Shown: positions 63,350 through 64,000 of the stretch, in pieces
How the letters are laid out: each line of letters starts with the position of its first letter
How positions within the stretch are numbered: position 1 is the first letter of the stretch
NCBI GenBank assembly: GCA_003153775.1
Contig: PMBI01000011.1
Location: forward strand, 24,303 to 88,302
From: Syntrophaceae bacterium
Lineage (GTDB): Bacteria > Desulfobacterota > Syntrophia > Syntrophales > UBA2185
Reading direction: 5' to 3'
DNA: 64,000 nucleotides
Position numbers and translations under genes: made by a program
The notes under the pieces: generated by a model
What the model was told of the DNA's origin: nothing
Seen by the model: only the letters and a program-made list of their open reading frames with translations
The model's database searches: none

Positions 63350-63706
63350 ATGCAAAGGTTTATGCTCAAATCAAAATTGCACAGGGCGACAGTGACAGAT
63401 GCCAACCTCCACTATGAAGGGAGCATCACAATCGATAAGAGGTTGCTGAATGCTGCGAATATAGTGCCCTATGAGAGGGTTGACATATACAACGTCTCCA
63501 ATGGGGAGAGATTTTCCACTTACGTGATAGAGGGAGAACAGGATTCCGGCGTCATATGTCTCAACGGCGCTGCAGCGTGGAAAGCATCCAAGGGAGACAT
63601 TGTTATTGTCGCGAGTTATGCCATGCTTGATGAGCCTACTCCCAAGAAGTGGCGTCCTAAATGCATTTTCCTGGACGATAAGAACAGGGTCAAGAAGAAT
63701 AAGTAG
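63350..63706 (+). CDS. panD: Aspartate 1-decarboxylase
   Basis: From ATG 63350 the 118-residue product has [20 protein letters not shown] and then HYEGSITID, so the self-cleavage site is G24-S25 exactly as in E. coli PanD, which supports this start. GGAGGTGG lies about 11 bases before; ATG 63362 is the other option. [20 protein letters not shown] is also conserved. It makes beta-alanine for panC 52 bases upstream. Confidence 0.95.
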   Translation: MQRFMLKSKLHRATVTDANLHYEGSITIDKRLLNAANIVPYERVDIYNVSNGERFSTYVIEGEQDSGVICLNGAAAWKASKGDIVIVASYAMLDEPTPKKWRPKCIFLDDKNRVKKNK

Positions 63707-63756
63707 CATTCGCAGGAGCTGTCTCCATAAGCAATAATTCGGGGTCGGAATTCTTG

Positions 63757-63792
63757 AAGGGGTTTTGGTGTAGCTGCACCTGGCCCCTTTTT
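63757..63792 (+). terminator. Terminator after panD
   Basis: AAGGGG (63757-63762) pairs with CCCCTT (63784-63789), with an inner stem GGTG/CACC, followed by TTTTT. Confidence 0.8.
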
Positions 63793-63866
63793 AAATAGCA
63801 GTTGAAAATACCTGAGCTTTTTGTTAAACATGTTTTTTTTGCAAATGGCATGAAGGTCGTCTATCA

Positions 63867-64000
63867 TTGAAGAAGAAACTGAAGCAGATTTTTTTGACGG
63901 GTCTTGCTGTTACCGTCCCGATAGGATTAACGCTTTATATCCTTTTCTTTCTCATAGATATAATGGATAGTCTGCTCAGGATTATCCCCTTGAGGTATCA
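63867..64000 (+). CDS. DUF502-family membrane protein, partial
   Basis: A TTG at 63867 opens a frame that runs to the window edge, giving 44 residues. It starts MKKKLKQIFLTGLAVTVPIG, then has LTLYILFFLIDIMDSLLRII. This is the N-terminal half of DUF502 proteins, whose first transmembrane helix has the LPIGLTLYVL pattern. The function of the family is not established. No ATG is available close by; the true start may differ. Confidence 0.6.
   Translation, partial: MKKKLKQIFLTGLAVTVPIGLTLYILFFLIDIMDSLLRIIPLRY

Overview
The window looks like a chromosomal segment of a Gram-negative, probably anaerobic, deltaproteobacterial-type organism (Desulfobacterota in newer usage; the Syntrophobacterales/Syntrophorhabdus group is my best guess). 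The grounds are gene content and style: an acetyl-CoA hydrolase fused to a GNAT domain, a stand-alone P-loop/DRTGG regulator, an archaeal-type phosphatidylserine decarboxylase paired with PssA, an EF-G-like paralog, LapA, Mut7-C and MogA proteins, and frequent GTG/TTG starts. No 16S rRNA gene is present, so the assignment is inference.

Bases 1 to about 6.1 kb are an AT-richer, gene-poor accessory stretch. It holds FmdB, orphan antitoxins (XRE and HicB types), a lone methyltransferase, two small secreted repeat proteins, a secreted phospholipase-D-family nuclease followed by two microproteins, a 5'-truncated toxin relic before an XRE antitoxin, intergenic repeats and palindromes, and the 3' end (domains V and VI) of a group II intron. 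It looks like a decayed landing zone for mobile DNA.

From 6.1 kb on the DNA is mostly dense housekeeping. 6.1-18.3 kb: an rRNA methyltransferase, SWIB and SdpI proteins, an aminotransferase, acyP-ligA, a phosphoesterase, HIT, LapA and Mut7-C proteins, mog, an EF-G-like GTPase lacking the catalytic His, and an M23 peptidase. 18.4-31.8 kb: secA-argJ, rpsB-tsf-pyrH-frr, uppS-cdsA-dxr-rseP-tsaB, ydcH, psd-pssA. 31.9-42.8 kb: asd-rsmD-coaD-aspartate aminotransferase, ispG-proS-rel, an amidase-like protein with a changed zinc ligand, rph-rdgB (rdgB without a normal start codon) and tRNA-Pro.

42.8-43.7 kb is another low-density patch. It is followed by a Spinster-like MFS transporter, a phosphohexomutase/DRTGG/acetyl-CoA hydrolase-GNAT group, HAD phosphatase and aminotransferase, an interrupted-box NUDIX protein, a YheT hydrolase, tRNA-Met, an FG-GAP lipo-/secreted-type protein, YdcF and nitroreductase proteins, purB, nadB, tsaD, rsmA, panC-panD and the start of a DUF502 membrane protein.

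Functionally the window covers isoprenoid synthesis (dxr, ispG, uppS), phospholipid synthesis (cdsA, pssA, psd), coenzyme A (panC, panD, coaD), t6A tRNA modification (tsaB, tsaD), translation factors, stringent response and NAD synthesis. I do not see a complete new defence or metabolic system. The least explained items are the nuclease-plus-microprotein cassette, the Cys-rich 25-residue-repeat protein, the duplicated palindrome and several enzymes with altered catalytic residues. All assignments are by reading motifs; no database search was run.
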